A DNA stretch of 64,000 nt from Tolypothrix bouteillei VB521301 (lineage in GTDB: Bacteria; Cyanobacteriota; Cyanobacteriia; Cyanobacteriales; Nostocaceae), in NCBI RefSeq assembly GCF_000760695.4, contig NZ_JHEG04000001.1, positions 5,648,204 to 5,712,203 on the forward strand. Direction: 5' to 3'. The position numbers and the translations under genes are program-made. A model generated the notes under the pieces. It saw nothing but the letters and a program-made list of their open reading frames with translations, was not told where the DNA came from and made no database searches. Positions 17,615-27,188 of this stretch are shown piece after piece. How positions within the stretch are numbered: position 1 is the first letter of the stretch; the number at the start of each line of letters is the position of its first letter.

Positions 17615-17793
17615 GTTATGCCGTTGAAATTTGGCTACTTTTTTATATCTTTATGATACGGGGGATTGGGGACGGGGGATTGGGAGACAAGGAGGACATG
17701 GGAGACAAGGAAGAATAAGTTATTCTAAAAGCTCCTAGAAATCAGCGATCGCCTCAGGCATGACTTTCATGGTTAATACAGTTTTTGGCTACT

Positions 17794-17838
17794 TTGTCAA
17801 TTCATAGATTTTATATTTGTCAATTCATAGATTTTATA
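17794..17838. repeat. Tandem duplication of a 22-bp sequence
   Basis: The 22 bases at 17794-17815 (beginning TTGTCAATTC) recur exactly at 17817-17838 with a single base between them. This is a recent local duplication in AT-rich spacer. No function is apparent. Confidence 0.85.
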
Positions 17839-18254
17839 ACTGTTAAAAACAACTATATTAGAAATTTAATTTAGAAATTAAATTCTTGATAAAGATTGTT
17901 TGTGTCTTATGTAAAAATTCTATTAAATAGGTCATAAATTTAATACTTTTTGGGCTGTCCTGTATTAAGTTGAGGACTAAGTACCAAAAATAATTATGTA
18001 AAGGTCATTCCCAAATCGTGAGTTTGTGCAGAAAAGAGCGCAGCTCTGAAATCTAAACTCAGAGGTCAGTTGTATGTCTTGTCTAGCTTTTATTAGATCG
18101 ATTCTCCAGACTCACATTCAGCAAGCACTGCTGAAAGGTAAAATTTTTGTAGGATATAAACTCGTACTTAAAACAGTCCCGGCTGTCAGAATTCCTGGTG
18201 GCTTGACTCCACCCTAGCTTAATAGATTTAAATGGCTCTCCTGGGAGGTAGGAA

Positions 18255-18281
18255 AGGCACAATTTTACACTACCTGTGCCT
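18255..18281. repeat. Hairpin, 7-bp stem
   Basis: AGGCACA (18255-18261) pairs exactly with TGTGCCT (18275-18281) over 13 bases. No T-run is adjacent. It is part of the hairpin-rich spacer upstream of the acyltransferases. Confidence 0.5.
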
Positions 18282-18399
18282 TGTAGGAGATATGTCATTT
18301 TTAATTATTGTGTTTGTTTCTTAGTTCATAAGATTCAGAAACCTTCGCTAAATTCTCAGTCTGTGGGGGGAGTTTTAATCCCAGTTCTTGATATAGCTG

Positions 18400-18435
18400 C
18401 ACAGACTAAAGAATGCTGGTGTCTCTGAGTCTGTG
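18400..18435. repeat. Hairpin, 8-bp stem
   Basis: CACAGACT (18400-18407) and AGTCTGTG (18428-18435) are exact inverted copies with a 20-base loop. A related CAGTCTGTG also stands just upstream (near 18357), which gives alternative pairings. Confidence 0.5.
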
Positions 18436-18456
18436 TTAAATGCCTTTTTCTCTATA

Positions 18457-18484
18457 CAGTCAAGAACTTCAGCCTCCTTGACTG
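18457..18484. repeat. Hairpin, 8-bp stem
   Basis: CAGTCAAG (18457-18464) and CTTGACTG (18477-18484) are exact inverted copies around a 12-base loop, 22 bp after the preceding stem. Adjacent stems suggest a folded transcript rather than chance. Confidence 0.55.
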
Positions 18485-18882
18485 TCTGCTGTACGTGAAA
18501 AAGATTGCGTTCAAGACTTTCCAAAAGCTAATTTTTCTGTTGCCCATTTTTATTAATGCAACAAGAAGGCAACTCTGAACAGTGCGGGAAAATTTGCTTT
18601 TTGGTTCTATCTGCATAATATTGCTTGTCTTGGTTTGAGTCCCCCATTCTTATTGAGAAGGTTCTACCCAAGCGTATGGGTATCCTATCTGAGGCTCTAA
18701 AGCCAGTACAAAAAGGCATAAGTCTGGAGGCAGAGATCGCAATACCGTGACCTTCTGTACCCTTAATGAACTTAGTTGAAAGATATAGACTTTGGATTTC
18801 TATATTTTTAAGCTCTGCTTCATTAACGTTCTGCGAGTTTTGTCTGTGAAAGCTATTTTTTGTTGTGACAGTAGGAAATAAG

Positions 18883-20070
18883 ATGAAATCCATGCCTCAA
18901 CTTCTAGATAAATTGAATGAGAAAAGACTCCGTTTTGATTACTTAGACGGATTGCGTGGGCTTGCATCTCTGTATGTCGTCCTTGTCCACATTGAACCAT
19001 CAATTGGAGGACAACTGCCTCTATTCTGGCTATTTCTAGGAAGAGCGATGAAATACGGTGCATTTAGTGTTGTAATTTTCATTGCTCTTTCAGGTTACGT
19101 TTTAATGCTGCCGGTAGCTCGTTCTGAAAGCGGTTATATATCAGGAACTTTAATTAATTATGTTAAGAGACGAGCACGGCGAATTCTACCACCTTACTAT
19201 GTGGCTCTATTTATGTGTCTGCTACTAGCAGGAGCTATCTTCTTATTAGAAAACTTCACAAGTTTTCAGTGGCACAAAGAGGCTGGAATCGGACCATTCT
19301 CTCCTAACTTTTCTTTTATTGATGTTTTATCTCACCTGCTACTTGTTCACAATCTTGACGCCAACACGTACATGACGATAAACCCACCTATGTGGACTGT
19401 AGCAACAGAATGGCAGATATACTTTTTGTTTCCGCTATTGTTACTGCCTGTTTGGCGACGGTTCGGATTGTTATCAGTCGTGATTATCGCCTTTGCAATT
19501 GGCATAACACCAATCTATTTACTCAATGGATTATTTGAATCAGCAAATCCTTGGTTTATTGGTATTTTTACCTTAGGAATGGCAGCTGCAGATATTGGAT
19601 TTTCTCAAAAACCCAAGCTAGTCACTATGAGAAGTTCCCTACCGTGGGGTTGGTTGACTGTTACCTTCGCTTGTATTGCCTTTTTAACTGAGTGGCGAAA
19701 ACTGGAATTACATATATGGATTGGTCAGACTTTTTTTGGTCTTGCTGCTGCTTGTCTATTTATTTATTGCACCAAGTTTTTAATGCAGGGTAAACAGCTT
19801 CCTTTTGTGCTGCGTTTTTTACAACATCCTTGGGCGATCGCACTTGGGACTTTTTCGTATAGCCTATATCTTACTCACGGACCCGTCTTAGTATTCGTGC
19901 GTTACTTTTTGTTTTATCTGCCAATTTCTCCAGAGCTATTTGCAGCTGCATCATACATAGTAGGTGTGGCAATGTCATTAATAACTGCTTATTTATTTTA
20001 CTGGGCTTTTGAGCGACCATTTATGTCTGGTTTTATGAAAAAACACCAATTAAAAGATACATTTATGTGA
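18883..20070 (+). CDS. Acyltransferase 3 family membrane protein (copy 1)
   Basis: A 395-residue integral membrane protein of the acyltransferase-3 (OafA/YrhL) family, which O-acylates polysaccharides, lipids or other envelope glycans. Seen: DYLDGLRGLASLYVVLVH with the conserved R and H of helix 1, then LSGYVLMLPV, a basic RRARRILPPYY loop, MWTVATEWQIYFLFPLLL and about ten membrane helices, ending with a basic tail. Start ATG 18883 follows AGGA with good spacing; a GTG at 18865 has no such site. The paralogue begins 106 bp downstream. The donor and acceptor cannot be read from sequence. Confidence 0.92.
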   Translation: MKSMPQLLDKLNEKRLRFDYLDGLRGLASLYVVLVHIEPSIGGQLPLFWLFLGRAMKYGAFSVVIFIALSGYVLMLPVARSESGYISGTLINYVKRRARRILPPYYVALFMCLLLAGAIFLLENFTSFQWHKEAGIGPFSPNFSFIDVLSHLLLVHNLDANTYMTINPPMWTVATEWQIYFLFPLLLLPVWRRFGLLSVVIIAFAIGITPIYLLNGLFESANPWFIGIFTLGMAAADIGFSQKPKLVTMRSSLPWGWLTVTFACIAFLTEWRKLELHIWIGQTFFGLAAACLFIYCTKFLMQGKQLPFVLRFLQHPWAIALGTFSYSLYLTHGPVLVFVRYFLFYLPISPELFAAASYIVGVAMSLITAYLFYWAFERPFMSGFMKKHQLKDTFM

Positions 20071-20083
20071 GTATCAATGCAAA

Positions 20084-20114
20084 GTAAAGATAAGCATTGT
20101 ACACTTATCTTTAC
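20084..20114. terminator. AT-rich perfect hairpin between acyltransferase genes
   Basis: GTAAAGATAAG (20084-20094) pairs exactly with CTTATCTTTAC (20104-20114) over nine bases. It stands 14 bp after the stop of copy 1. There is no strong T-run after it, so it may be an attenuator, mRNA-stabilising element or weak terminator. Confidence 0.5.
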
Positions 20115-20176
20115 GATAAGTTTTAGAGAATATACTTTCGATACTTGATAGCGTTAACAGTCAAAAAAAGAATAAT

Positions 20177-21349
20177 ATGAAGACAACTATAGAAACATAT
20201 CCTGAGAAAAAAATACGTCTTTCTTTCTTAGATGGAATACGTGGTTTAGCAGCATTATATGTCGTACTTTGTCATATTTTGCCGCACCAAGCAGAGAACT
20301 TACCTCTGTGGATAAATTTACCAACAAAACTAATACGATATGGTTCTTTTAGCGTTGCAGTTTTCATTGTACTTTCTGGCTACTGTTTAATGCTGCCAGT
20401 CACGCGCTCTCACACAGGTTATATTCCAGGAAGTCTATTCGATTATTTTAAAAGAAGAGCGCGAAGAATTTTACCACCTTTCTACGCAACAATTGTTTTA
20501 TGCTGTGCAGTTGCTTTAGTTATATTAACTTTGGAAAAGTTTACTACTTTCCAATGGCTTGAAATGGAATACGATTGGTTTTCCCCTCACTTTTCCTTTG
20601 TCAGTGTGATTTTGCATTTTCTAGTTATTTATAATTTTGTTCCTGGAACGGATGTTTTTATTATGAATGTGCCATTATGGAGTGTAGCTTTAGAATGGCA
20701 AATTTACTTTTTATTTCCTATTATTTTTCTTCCTATATTGCGGCGCTGGGGTTTATTATTTGTCATTACAATCGCCTTTTTAATTGGGCTAACGCCTCAC
20801 TATTTATTCAATGGTTATATGGATGTCAGCCGCCCTTGGTTTGTTGGTTCATTTACTATTGGAATGACAGCATCAGAAATTGCATTTTCGCAAAAACCAC
20901 AACTGATAAAACTCAGACAATCTTTGCCATGGGCTAGGTTAGCCACAATTTTTACGGCTGTTGCTGTCATCACTCATTGGAAAAAACTAGGTGTAGATGC
21001 TTGGATTTTCGAGACTTTTGCTAGTATCGCAGCTGCTTGTTTGATAATCTACTGTACTAAAATTGTGGTTGAGGGGAAAACACTACCTCCAATCGTGCAG
21101 CTATTTGAGCATCCTTGGGCGATCGCACTCTCAAAATTTTCTTATAGTTTGTATCTTACTCACGGACTAGTACAAACGTTGGTAAGACACTGGCTTATTA
21201 CCCTAAAAATGTCTCCAGTCACGTTTACCGCAACATTATACGTAACAAGTGTGGGGCTATCGTTACTATTTGCATACTTTTTTCATCTACTCTTTGAACG
21301 ACCATTCACGTCTAATCCTTTAAAAGGATACAAAATCAAACACATATAA
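20177..21349 (+). CDS. Acyltransferase 3 family membrane protein (copy 2)
   Basis: A 390-residue paralogue of the preceding gene, collinear over the whole length: SFLDGIRGLAALYVVLCH, FIVLSGYCLMLPV, RRARRILPPFY, LWSVALEWQIYFLFP and WAIALSKFSYSLYLTHG all have direct counterparts. About ten membrane helices. The same O-acyltransferase role is expected; divergence of the loops suggests a different acceptor or donor (inference). ATG 20177 follows an A-rich stretch with AAAGAAT. Probably a tandem duplication; the intergenic hairpin may separate their expression. Confidence 0.92.
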   Translation: MKTTIETYPEKKIRLSFLDGIRGLAALYVVLCHILPHQAENLPLWINLPTKLIRYGSFSVAVFIVLSGYCLMLPVTRSHTGYIPGSLFDYFKRRARRILPPFYATIVLCCAVALVILTLEKFTTFQWLEMEYDWFSPHFSFVSVILHFLVIYNFVPGTDVFIMNVPLWSVALEWQIYFLFPIIFLPILRRWGLLFVITIAFLIGLTPHYLFNGYMDVSRPWFVGSFTIGMTASEIAFSQKPQLIKLRQSLPWARLATIFTAVAVITHWKKLGVDAWIFETFASIAAACLIIYCTKIVVEGKTLPPIVQLFEHPWAIALSKFSYSLYLTHGLVQTLVRHWLITLKMSPVTFTATLYVTSVGLSLLFAYFFHLLFERPFTSNPLKGYKIKHI

Positions 21350-21405
21350 GTTACTTCATCAAACAATCTCAAGCTAGGTCGATCGGTTATACGAACCACT
21401 AGTCC

Positions 21406-23244
21406 TTACTTAATCGGTAAGGACAGTATAAATTCTGTTCCTTGACCAATGTCTGATACCACTTCAATGTTACCCTTGTGCTTTTCAATAATTGTGTAAC
21501 AAATACTTAATCCCAACCCAGTTCCTTTTCCTACTGGTTTAGTTGTAAAAAACGGATCGAAAAGCTTATTTTTAATTTCTGGAGGAATTCCAGGTCCATT
21601 ATCCTTGATTGATATTTTGATGCGATCGCTATTTACCTTTGATGTTTCGATCGCAATTTGTTTGTTGCTTCTTTGGTTATCATCTAATAATGCATCTATC
21701 GCATTATTTAAAATATTCATAAAAACTTGATTGAGTTGAGCCGGATAGCATTCAATTAAAGGTAAATCTCCATAATTTTGGATCACTTCAATCTCTTGCT
21801 TAATTCTATGATTGAGAATTAATAATGTATTGTTTAGTCCCTCATGAAGATCGACTTCTTTCATATCAGCTTCATCTAGCCGAGAGAAGTTTCGCAAAGA
21901 TAGCACAATTTCCCGAATGCGCTGTGCGCCTATTTTTATAGATGAGAGTGTTTTGAATAAATCTTCTTTAAGAAACTCCAATTCAATTTCTTCTATCTTC
22001 TCTTCAATAATCTTAGGATTTTCTGGATATTCCTGCTGATATAAATATATTAAATCTAGCAAATCTTTAAAATAAAAACTAGCACATTCAATATTGCCAT
22101 AAATAAAGTTAACTGGGTTATTAATCTCATGAGCAACCCCTGCTACCATCTGACCGAGAGATGACATTTTTTCTGTTTGAATGAGTTGACCTTGAGTGGA
22201 TTGCAGATCTTGCAGTGCCATTTTCAGTTCTTGAGTTCGTGCTTCTACTCGTTGTTCCAAAGTTTGGCGAGAAATTTCTAGTTCGTGGGTATAATCTCCT
22301 ACCCATTGCACCAATTGATTGAGTGAAGTTGCTAGAGTCCCTACTTCATCAGCACTGGTGACAGAAGCTCTGATCTCGAAATCTTTTTCTTGAGTAATTT
22401 TTCTAGCAACATCAGTGACTGCAACTAGAGGACGGGCGATTACCCAACTCGTGTAGAGAGCCAATACTACGGCGATCGCAACTGACAGCACCATGCTGCC
22501 AAAAATTGTTTGCAGTCGCAGTACTTGAGCATTACTAAAACTAATATTTGCTTGTTGTTTTTGATTTTTAGCTCGGATTAAAATTCGACTTAAATCTTCT
22601 GAAAGTAGTTCAAAGTTCACATTTATGCGAGCAGCTTCTTGACCTTTCAAGATAACCATAAAATCATTCTGGCTACTTGTTTTTTTTGGAAGCTCTAATT
22701 TAGGGGATTCTATTTGATTCCAAAAAGATTGGATAAAAGTCGTATATGATGTAAGATTTGATTGATACTTCGTGAGAATTTTTTTTAACTCTTCAGGTTC
22801 TACGGCTACTTGCTCGGGATTTTTTTTGATAAATGACTCAAGTTCAGCTAAATATAGCTTGACCCGATCTACATTGGCTAAAAACTTATCTTTTTCAAAT
22901 TCCAACCAAACAGAATCATCGAGGACTGTTATAAATCGTTGTGGATGTAATTGTGTTGTTATCACAGCATTTTCTAAACTTCTTAACATATCTTCTTGGC
23001 GATCGGCTAGCTCTAGCTGCATCTGAGCTTGTTTTTCGTAATAGTCGGCAATGAGTAACCCACTTGTTGTTCCTAGGATTGCAAGACCAATTGATAAAGA
23101 ATATCCGTAACCAATTTTTTTAGCAATACTTAAGCTATTAATGAAGTGATTGATTCGAGCTAAGAAATATTTTAAGCCTGAGTGTTTCTCTTTAGCTTTG
23201 CTTTCTAGCTTTTTTGAAGCAGAACGAGAACCGCGAAATAGCAT
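21406..23244 (-). CDS. Membrane sensor histidine kinase with HAMP domain
   Basis: A 612-residue kinase. TM1 lies at about 46-68, an all-helical periplasmic sensor region at about 70-245, TM2 at about 247-272, and HAMP at about 270-325. A coiled coil ([15 protein letters not shown]) leads to the dimerisation helix with phospho-accepting H372 in GVAHEINNP, and the ATPase domain has the N box ([16 protein letters not shown]), DNGPGIPPE and GKGTGLGLS. All catalytic motifs are intact. There is no receiver domain and no response regulator gene nearby, so the partner is elsewhere. Neighbouring substrate-binding lipoproteins could supply a ligand signal, but that is only suggested by position. Confidence 0.92.
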   Translation of the reverse strand: MLFRGSRSASKKLESKAKEKHSGLKYFLARINHFINSLSIAKKIGYGYSLSIGLAILGTTSGLLIADYYEKQAQMQLELADRQEDMLRSLENAVITTQLHPQRFITVLDDSVWLEFEKDKFLANVDRVKLYLAELESFIKKNPEQVAVEPEELKKILTKYQSNLTSYTTFIQSFWNQIESPKLELPKKTSSQNDFMVILKGQEAARINVNFELLSEDLSRILIRAKNQKQQANISFSNAQVLRLQTIFGSMVLSVAIAVVLALYTSWVIARPLVAVTDVARKITQEKDFEIRASVTSADEVGTLATSLNQLVQWVGDYTHELEISRQTLEQRVEARTQELKMALQDLQSTQGQLIQTEKMSSLGQMVAGVAHEINNPVNFIYGNIECASFYFKDLLDLIYLYQQEYPENPKIIEEKIEEIELEFLKEDLFKTLSSIKIGAQRIREIVLSLRNFSRLDEADMKEVDLHEGLNNTLLILNHRIKQEIEVIQNYGDLPLIECYPAQLNQVFMNILNNAIDALLDDNQRSNKQIAIETSKVNSDRIKISIKDNGPGIPPEIKNKLFDPFFTTKPVGKGTGLGLSICYTIIEKHKGNIEVVSDIGQGTEFILSLPIK

Positions 23245-23713
23245 TTTTTCACTCTTGCTAAATAAGGAGTTAAGAGAGCTACAAGAAGTATTAATGATAT
23301 TTTTAGCTGCACCTAATATCGAAACCCCGCTCGTGAGGATTAAATATATATAAATTCTATTTAGTTTTCGAGACGTATATGGTTATTTGGGTAGACATTG
23401 CTTGTCAAACTTAGAATATGGCAGGCAATGCTCACCCTATATAATTTAAAATTTTTCACAAATGATTTAGGACTGCTATATTCTTCATGCTATTGGATAG
23501 TTAGGTATGAAGACAGCAGTAATATTACGGATATCAACAAAAATAATATTTTTATTGATTAAGCATCGTATTTTAAGTATTTACTAAGAATTCTTTTGCT
23601 TTTTTACCTAAGTAGTTGAGAGCAAATTCAAAAACATAAGTATATATTCGGTTTTCATTAAAATATTTAATTATTAAATTAAATGTTTATTATCATAAAA
23701 TATATGTGAGCAA
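23245..23713. other. Intergenic region
   Basis: AT-rich divergent spacer between the histidine kinase and the porin gene. I see no gene or definite regulatory site; homopolymer A/T tracts dominate 23570-23700. Confidence 0.5.
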
Positions 23714-25324
23714 GTGATATCAAGAATTTTGCTAAATTCTTTACTGCTCAGCCCCACTGTTACGATCGCAACCTTCGTTGTCTCACTTTCAACAGTTACA
23801 GCTGAAGTATCAGTTCCAAGCCAAAATCAAACAGATAGCAGCGCGGACTTTTCTCAAAATAATCAACTACAGGTTACTTCCGTTTCTCAGTTATCTGACG
23901 TACAGCCTACAGATTGGGCTTTTGAAGCGTTGCAATCTCTTGTAGAACGGTATGGTTGTATTGCAGGGTATCCTGACGGGAGTTATCGGGGTCAGCAAGT
24001 TATAACACGATACGAATTTGCTGCTGGGTTAAATGCTTGTTTAGCTCGGATAAATGAACTCGTTACTAGTACAACAGCTGATTTAATAGCTAAAGAAGAT
24101 TTAGCCATACTTCAAAAACTGCAAGAAGAGTTCGCCACGGAACTTGCTCAGATCCGCTCGCGCATAAATGTCTTAGAAGCTCGCACAGATGCGCTACAAA
24201 CGACTCAGTTTTCAACCACGACTAAACTTACGGGTGAAGCTATCTTTGCCATGGCTGGTGTTTTTGGTAGTGATGCAGCCGATCGCGATCGCAATCCCAA
24301 TAACAACTTAGATTTGCAAGATCATATTATATTGGGCAATCGCCTGCGACTAAATTTGGATAGTAGCTTTACTGGCAAAGATCTTTTAAGAATTCGCTTG
24401 CAAGCCAGAAATGTTACTGAGTTTCAAGGCGGTGTCACGGGTACGAGAATGACTCGTTTGGGATTTGATGGAAATGAAGACAACAAAGTTGGTTTAGATG
24501 ACTTGTACTATTACTTTCCTATTGGCAATAAAGTTAAAGTGACTCTGGTTGCTGTTGAAGGTAAATTGAATGATTTTGTCCCCACCTTCAATCCTTTAGA
24601 AAGTTCTGGAAGCGGTAGTATTTCTCGCTTTGGGCGGTTTAACCCTATTTACCGAGTTTCAGATGGAACAGGGGTAGGTATTAACTACGAATTCAGCAAG
24701 TCTACTAACCTCTCTTTAGCCTATCTTGCTAGTGATGCTAGGGATTCTACTGATAAAAACGGTCTTTTCAATGGGAACTACGGTGCTTTAGCGCAATTCT
24801 CCTTTAAGCCAATCAAAAATTTAGACATGGGCTTAACTTACGTTCACTCCTATTATGCAGGAGGCGGTAATAGCGGTGTCAATCTAACAGGTAATACCGG
24901 TAGCGCTAATGCTAGGAGACCATTTGGTAACGTCGCTACTTCAGCAGATTCCTTTGGCTTGCAAACCAGTTTCCGAATCAGCCCTAAATTCATCCTGTCT
25001 GGTTGGGTAGGGTATTCATTTGTAGAGTCAGAAGTGAGTCGCGATCGCGCAGATATTTTTAACTATGCCGTGACTTTAGCTTTACGGGACTTAGGAGGGA
25101 AAGGTCATCTTGCTGGTATTGTGATTGGTATGCCACCAAAAGTTATAGAAAGCAGCCAAGTTTCAGATCGAGGAACTTCTTTGCATATAGAAGGTTTTTA
25201 TCGCTTAAAAATTACAGATAATATCTCCATGACTCCTGGCTTATTTGTCATTACAAATCCAGAACATAACAACAATAATAGTAGTATCTTTGTAGGGGTT
25301 ATTCGGACTACCTTCAAGTTCTAA
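23714..25324 (+). CDS. OprB-family porin with SLH domain (iron-uptake porin type)
   Basis: A 536-residue outer-membrane protein. Signal peptide about 1-30, then a single S-layer-homology domain (about 56-115, with DVQPTDWAFEALQSLVERYG and YPDGSYRG), which binds peptidoglycan-linked polymer. A coiled coil follows (LQEEFATELAQIRSRINVLE), then a beta-barrel of the carbohydrate-selective OprB type ending in a terminal Phe (RTTFKF). Cyanobacterial members are annotated as iron uptake porins, but substrate cannot be confirmed here. The start is GTG 23714 with a weak ribosome site. It overlaps the next, convergent gene by four bases. Confidence 0.9.
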   Translation: MISRILLNSLLLSPTVTIATFVVSLSTVTAEVSVPSQNQTDSSADFSQNNQLQVTSVSQLSDVQPTDWAFEALQSLVERYGCIAGYPDGSYRGQQVITRYEFAAGLNACLARINELVTSTTADLIAKEDLAILQKLQEEFATELAQIRSRINVLEARTDALQTTQFSTTTKLTGEAIFAMAGVFGSDAADRDRNPNNNLDLQDHIILGNRLRLNLDSSFTGKDLLRIRLQARNVTEFQGGVTGTRMTRLGFDGNEDNKVGLDDLYYYFPIGNKVKVTLVAVEGKLNDFVPTFNPLESSGSGSISRFGRFNPIYRVSDGTGVGINYEFSKSTNLSLAYLASDARDSTDKNGLFNGNYGALAQFSFKPIKNLDMGLTYVHSYYAGGGNSGVNLTGNTGSANARRPFGNVATSADSFGLQTSFRISPKFILSGWVGYSFVESEVSRDRADIFNYAVTLALRDLGGKGHLAGIVIGMPPKVIESSQVSDRGTSLHIEGFYRLKITDNISMTPGLFVITNPEHNNNNSSIFVGVIRTTFKF

Positions 25325-26208
25325 AAAAACATATCTTGTCCGATTGCTCGATATACCTCACGAATCATATTATAATCAGAATCATTTACAGAAACAAGCT
25401 GAGATTTTTTATATTTTTTGTTTTTACGTCCGAGTATCAGAGCTTGAATAAGTTTATCCTGATTCTCGATCATGCGCGATTTAATATGTTCCACAATGGC
25501 ACGATCGAATTTGCTATTGAGAATAAAAACATCGTTAGGTAAGGGCGGGCTTTGTGCTACGATTAAAAACTCACTTTCTGCTTTTTTTTCTACAACTTCT
25601 CGCTCGTAGGTATTGTTTGAAAATGCTGATGCATAAACTTCACCTTTTTTTAAAGTCAGAAAGCGCTCTGTTTCCTCCAAATTAACTATTTCAACATCAG
25701 ACTTAGGATTTAATCCAGCATCTATCAGCATTTTCAACGGGCTAAGATAGCTACCTGCTGCTCCTAAATCGCCTAAAGCAATTTTTTTGCCTTTCAACTG
25801 TGCTAGTGATTTAATACCGCTTTTGCGAGAAACAAGGATGAGTGAGTGGTAATTTGGACGTGTGATAGCAGTCAGGGGAATAGCTTGAGTTCTTGCGCGT
25901 ATAATCACATACTCAGACGGTCCAATTAAAATAAGATCGACTCGATCTGACTGTAAAGCAGTTGCAGCTGCAATGTAATTTTTTACTGCTACAAACTCTA
26001 TCTTCGTTTCTAAGACCTGTTCGAGTGCTATTTTAAAACTTCCAAAACTCCGCTCTATTTCTTCTAAAGTTTTGTCATCTGTTACTGTAAATCTTAGTGT
26101 TTTAGGCAAAGTAACAGTAGAGTCTTTAGAAGAAGAATTGTAGTTTTTAGTTGTTGTACAACTAGCAATAAATAGGAAAATATTGTAAATTAATTGTCGT
26201 CTGTGCAT
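25321..26208 (-). CDS. PhnD-like substrate-binding lipoprotein (copy 1)
   Basis: A 295-residue periplasmic binding protein of the phosphate/phosphite/phosphonate PhnD class. The N-terminus MHRRQLIYN plus hydrophobic core ending IASC is a lipoprotein signal. Family traits are LRFTVTDDKTLEE, DLILIGPSEYVI, a central SLAQLKGKKIALGDLG and NPKSDVEIV. No permease or ATPase gene is adjacent, so it may serve a distant transporter or act as a sensor component. It shares its overall plan with the next gene upstream, including the final MIREVYRAIG block. The stop overlaps the porin stop. Confidence 0.88.
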   Translation of the reverse strand: MHRRQLIYNIFLFIASCTTTKNYNSSSKDSTVTLPKTLRFTVTDDKTLEEIERSFGSFKIALEQVLETKIEFVAVKNYIAAATALQSDRVDLILIGPSEYVIIRARTQAIPLTAITRPNYHSLILVSRKSGIKSLAQLKGKKIALGDLGAAGSYLSPLKMLIDAGLNPKSDVEIVNLEETERFLTLKKGEVYASAFSNNTYEREVVEKKAESEFLIVAQSPPLPNDVFILNSKFDRAIVEHIKSRMIENQDKLIQALILGRKNKKYKKSQLVSVNDSDYNMIREVYRAIGQDMFF

Positions 26209-26297
26209 GATATTTAATTGTAAAATAGAATTTTATGAAAAAAATACTTAATTTTGAAATTTCGACTGTAACAGATGGTCAATGGAATCTTGATAAT

Positions 26298-27188
26298 TTA
26301 CTTAATAAAATCACCTTCCCCTATGGCTCTATAAACTTCCCGAATCATATCGTAATCAGTATCAACAGCCACAGCCATTTTTGAGCCTTTAAATTGCTCG
26401 TTTCCTGGAGCTGATAAGATAGCTTGTAGTAACTTATCTTGATGTTTGAGCATTAGATTTTGTATATATTCTCTTAACGCTGGATCGAGGTTGTTACTGA
26501 CAACAAACACGTCACTAGGTAAAAGCGCTCCACGTGCGATCGCTGGAAATTCTGTTTTAGATAAACCTGCATCTTTCAAAGCTTTCTCATATCCAGAGAA
26601 AGAGCGTGCTAAAGCATCAACATTTCCTTGTTTCAAAGCTTCCATTCCCCTGTCTCCTAAAAAGAGAATTTGGACATCAGATTTTGGATCTAACCCAGCA
26701 TCAAGAAGCAGCTTTATAGGATAAATGTGTCCGGCGGTTCCTCCCTTTGAGCGCATAGCAATTTTTTTGCCTTTTAATTGGGATATTGACTCGATACCAC
26801 TGTCAGCACGGACAGCAATGACTGCGTAGTACTTTTGTCTTGTAATAGCAACGACAGGAACTGCTTTTGCTCTAGCATTTAAGATGACATATTCTGATGG
26901 ACCTGCAAGAACTATATCTACTTGACCTAATTGCAAAGCTGGTGCTGCTGCTATGAAACTTTCTACAGGGAAAAATTCAATTTTTATATTTAAAATATCC
27001 TCTAATACAGTCCGAAAAGCCTCATAATTTTGCCGTAATTCTTGAATACCTTTAACATCTGTTACTGTAAATCTTAGTTTCTTAGGTAAATTGATAACTG
27101 ATTTATTAGAAAGGCTATTGAGTGGATTGGCAATTGTACATCCACTACTAAATAGAAGAGCATACAAAATCAGTTGACGTCGTTTCAT
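26298..27188 (-). CDS. PhnD-like substrate-binding lipoprotein (copy 2)
   Basis: A 296-residue paralogue of the gene downstream. Lipobox SSGC near residue 16; then LRFTVTDVKGIQE, DIVLAGPSEYVILNARAKA, SISQLKGKKIAMRSKGGTAG, LDPKSDVQILFLGDRGMEAL and the shared C-terminal MIREVYRAIG. The GPSEY and Ser/Thr-Gly-rich loop (SKGGTAG) are in ligand-contact positions in PhnD-type proteins; in copy 1 the latter is GDLGAAG, so specificity probably differs. The 89-bp gap suggests a two-gene transcript. The ligand (phosphonate, phosphite or other oxyanion) is not determinable from sequence. Confidence 0.88.
   Translation of the reverse strand: MKRRQLILYALLFSSGCTIANPLNSLSNKSVINLPKKLRFTVTDVKGIQELRQNYEAFRTVLEDILNIKIEFFPVESFIAAAPALQLGQVDIVLAGPSEYVILNARAKAVPVVAITRQKYYAVIAVRADSGIESISQLKGKKIAMRSKGGTAGHIYPIKLLLDAGLDPKSDVQILFLGDRGMEALKQGNVDALARSFSGYEKALKDAGLSKTEFPAIARGALLPSDVFVVSNNLDPALREYIQNLMLKHQDKLLQAILSAPGNEQFKGSKMAVAVDTDYDMIREVYRAIGEGDFIK

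Larger units (their letters stand above)
17615..18882. other. Long gene-free region with several hairpins
   Basis: About 1.27 kb without a convincing gene, between divergent Tab2 and acyltransferase genes. It contains a GGGAGACAAGGAGG-type simple repeat (about 17660-17715), a 23-bp tandem duplication (17794-17838) and three perfect stems (18255-18281, 18400-18435, 18457-18484). GC content rises in the hairpin part compared with the AT-rich 17800-17960 stretch, which is compatible with a structured RNA or dispersed repeat element. Confidence 0.5.

Noticed and set aside
18528..18893. 121-codon minus-strand frame upstream of the first acyltransferase
   Set aside because: It covers the promoter and start of the acyltransferase, has no ribosome site and no recognisable family; a plus-strand reading of the same stretch looks equally protein-like, so neither is convincing.
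25321..27188. Phosphonate ABC transporter operon
   Set aside because: Only two binding-protein genes are present; no permease or ATPase gene is near, so an operon call is unsupported.
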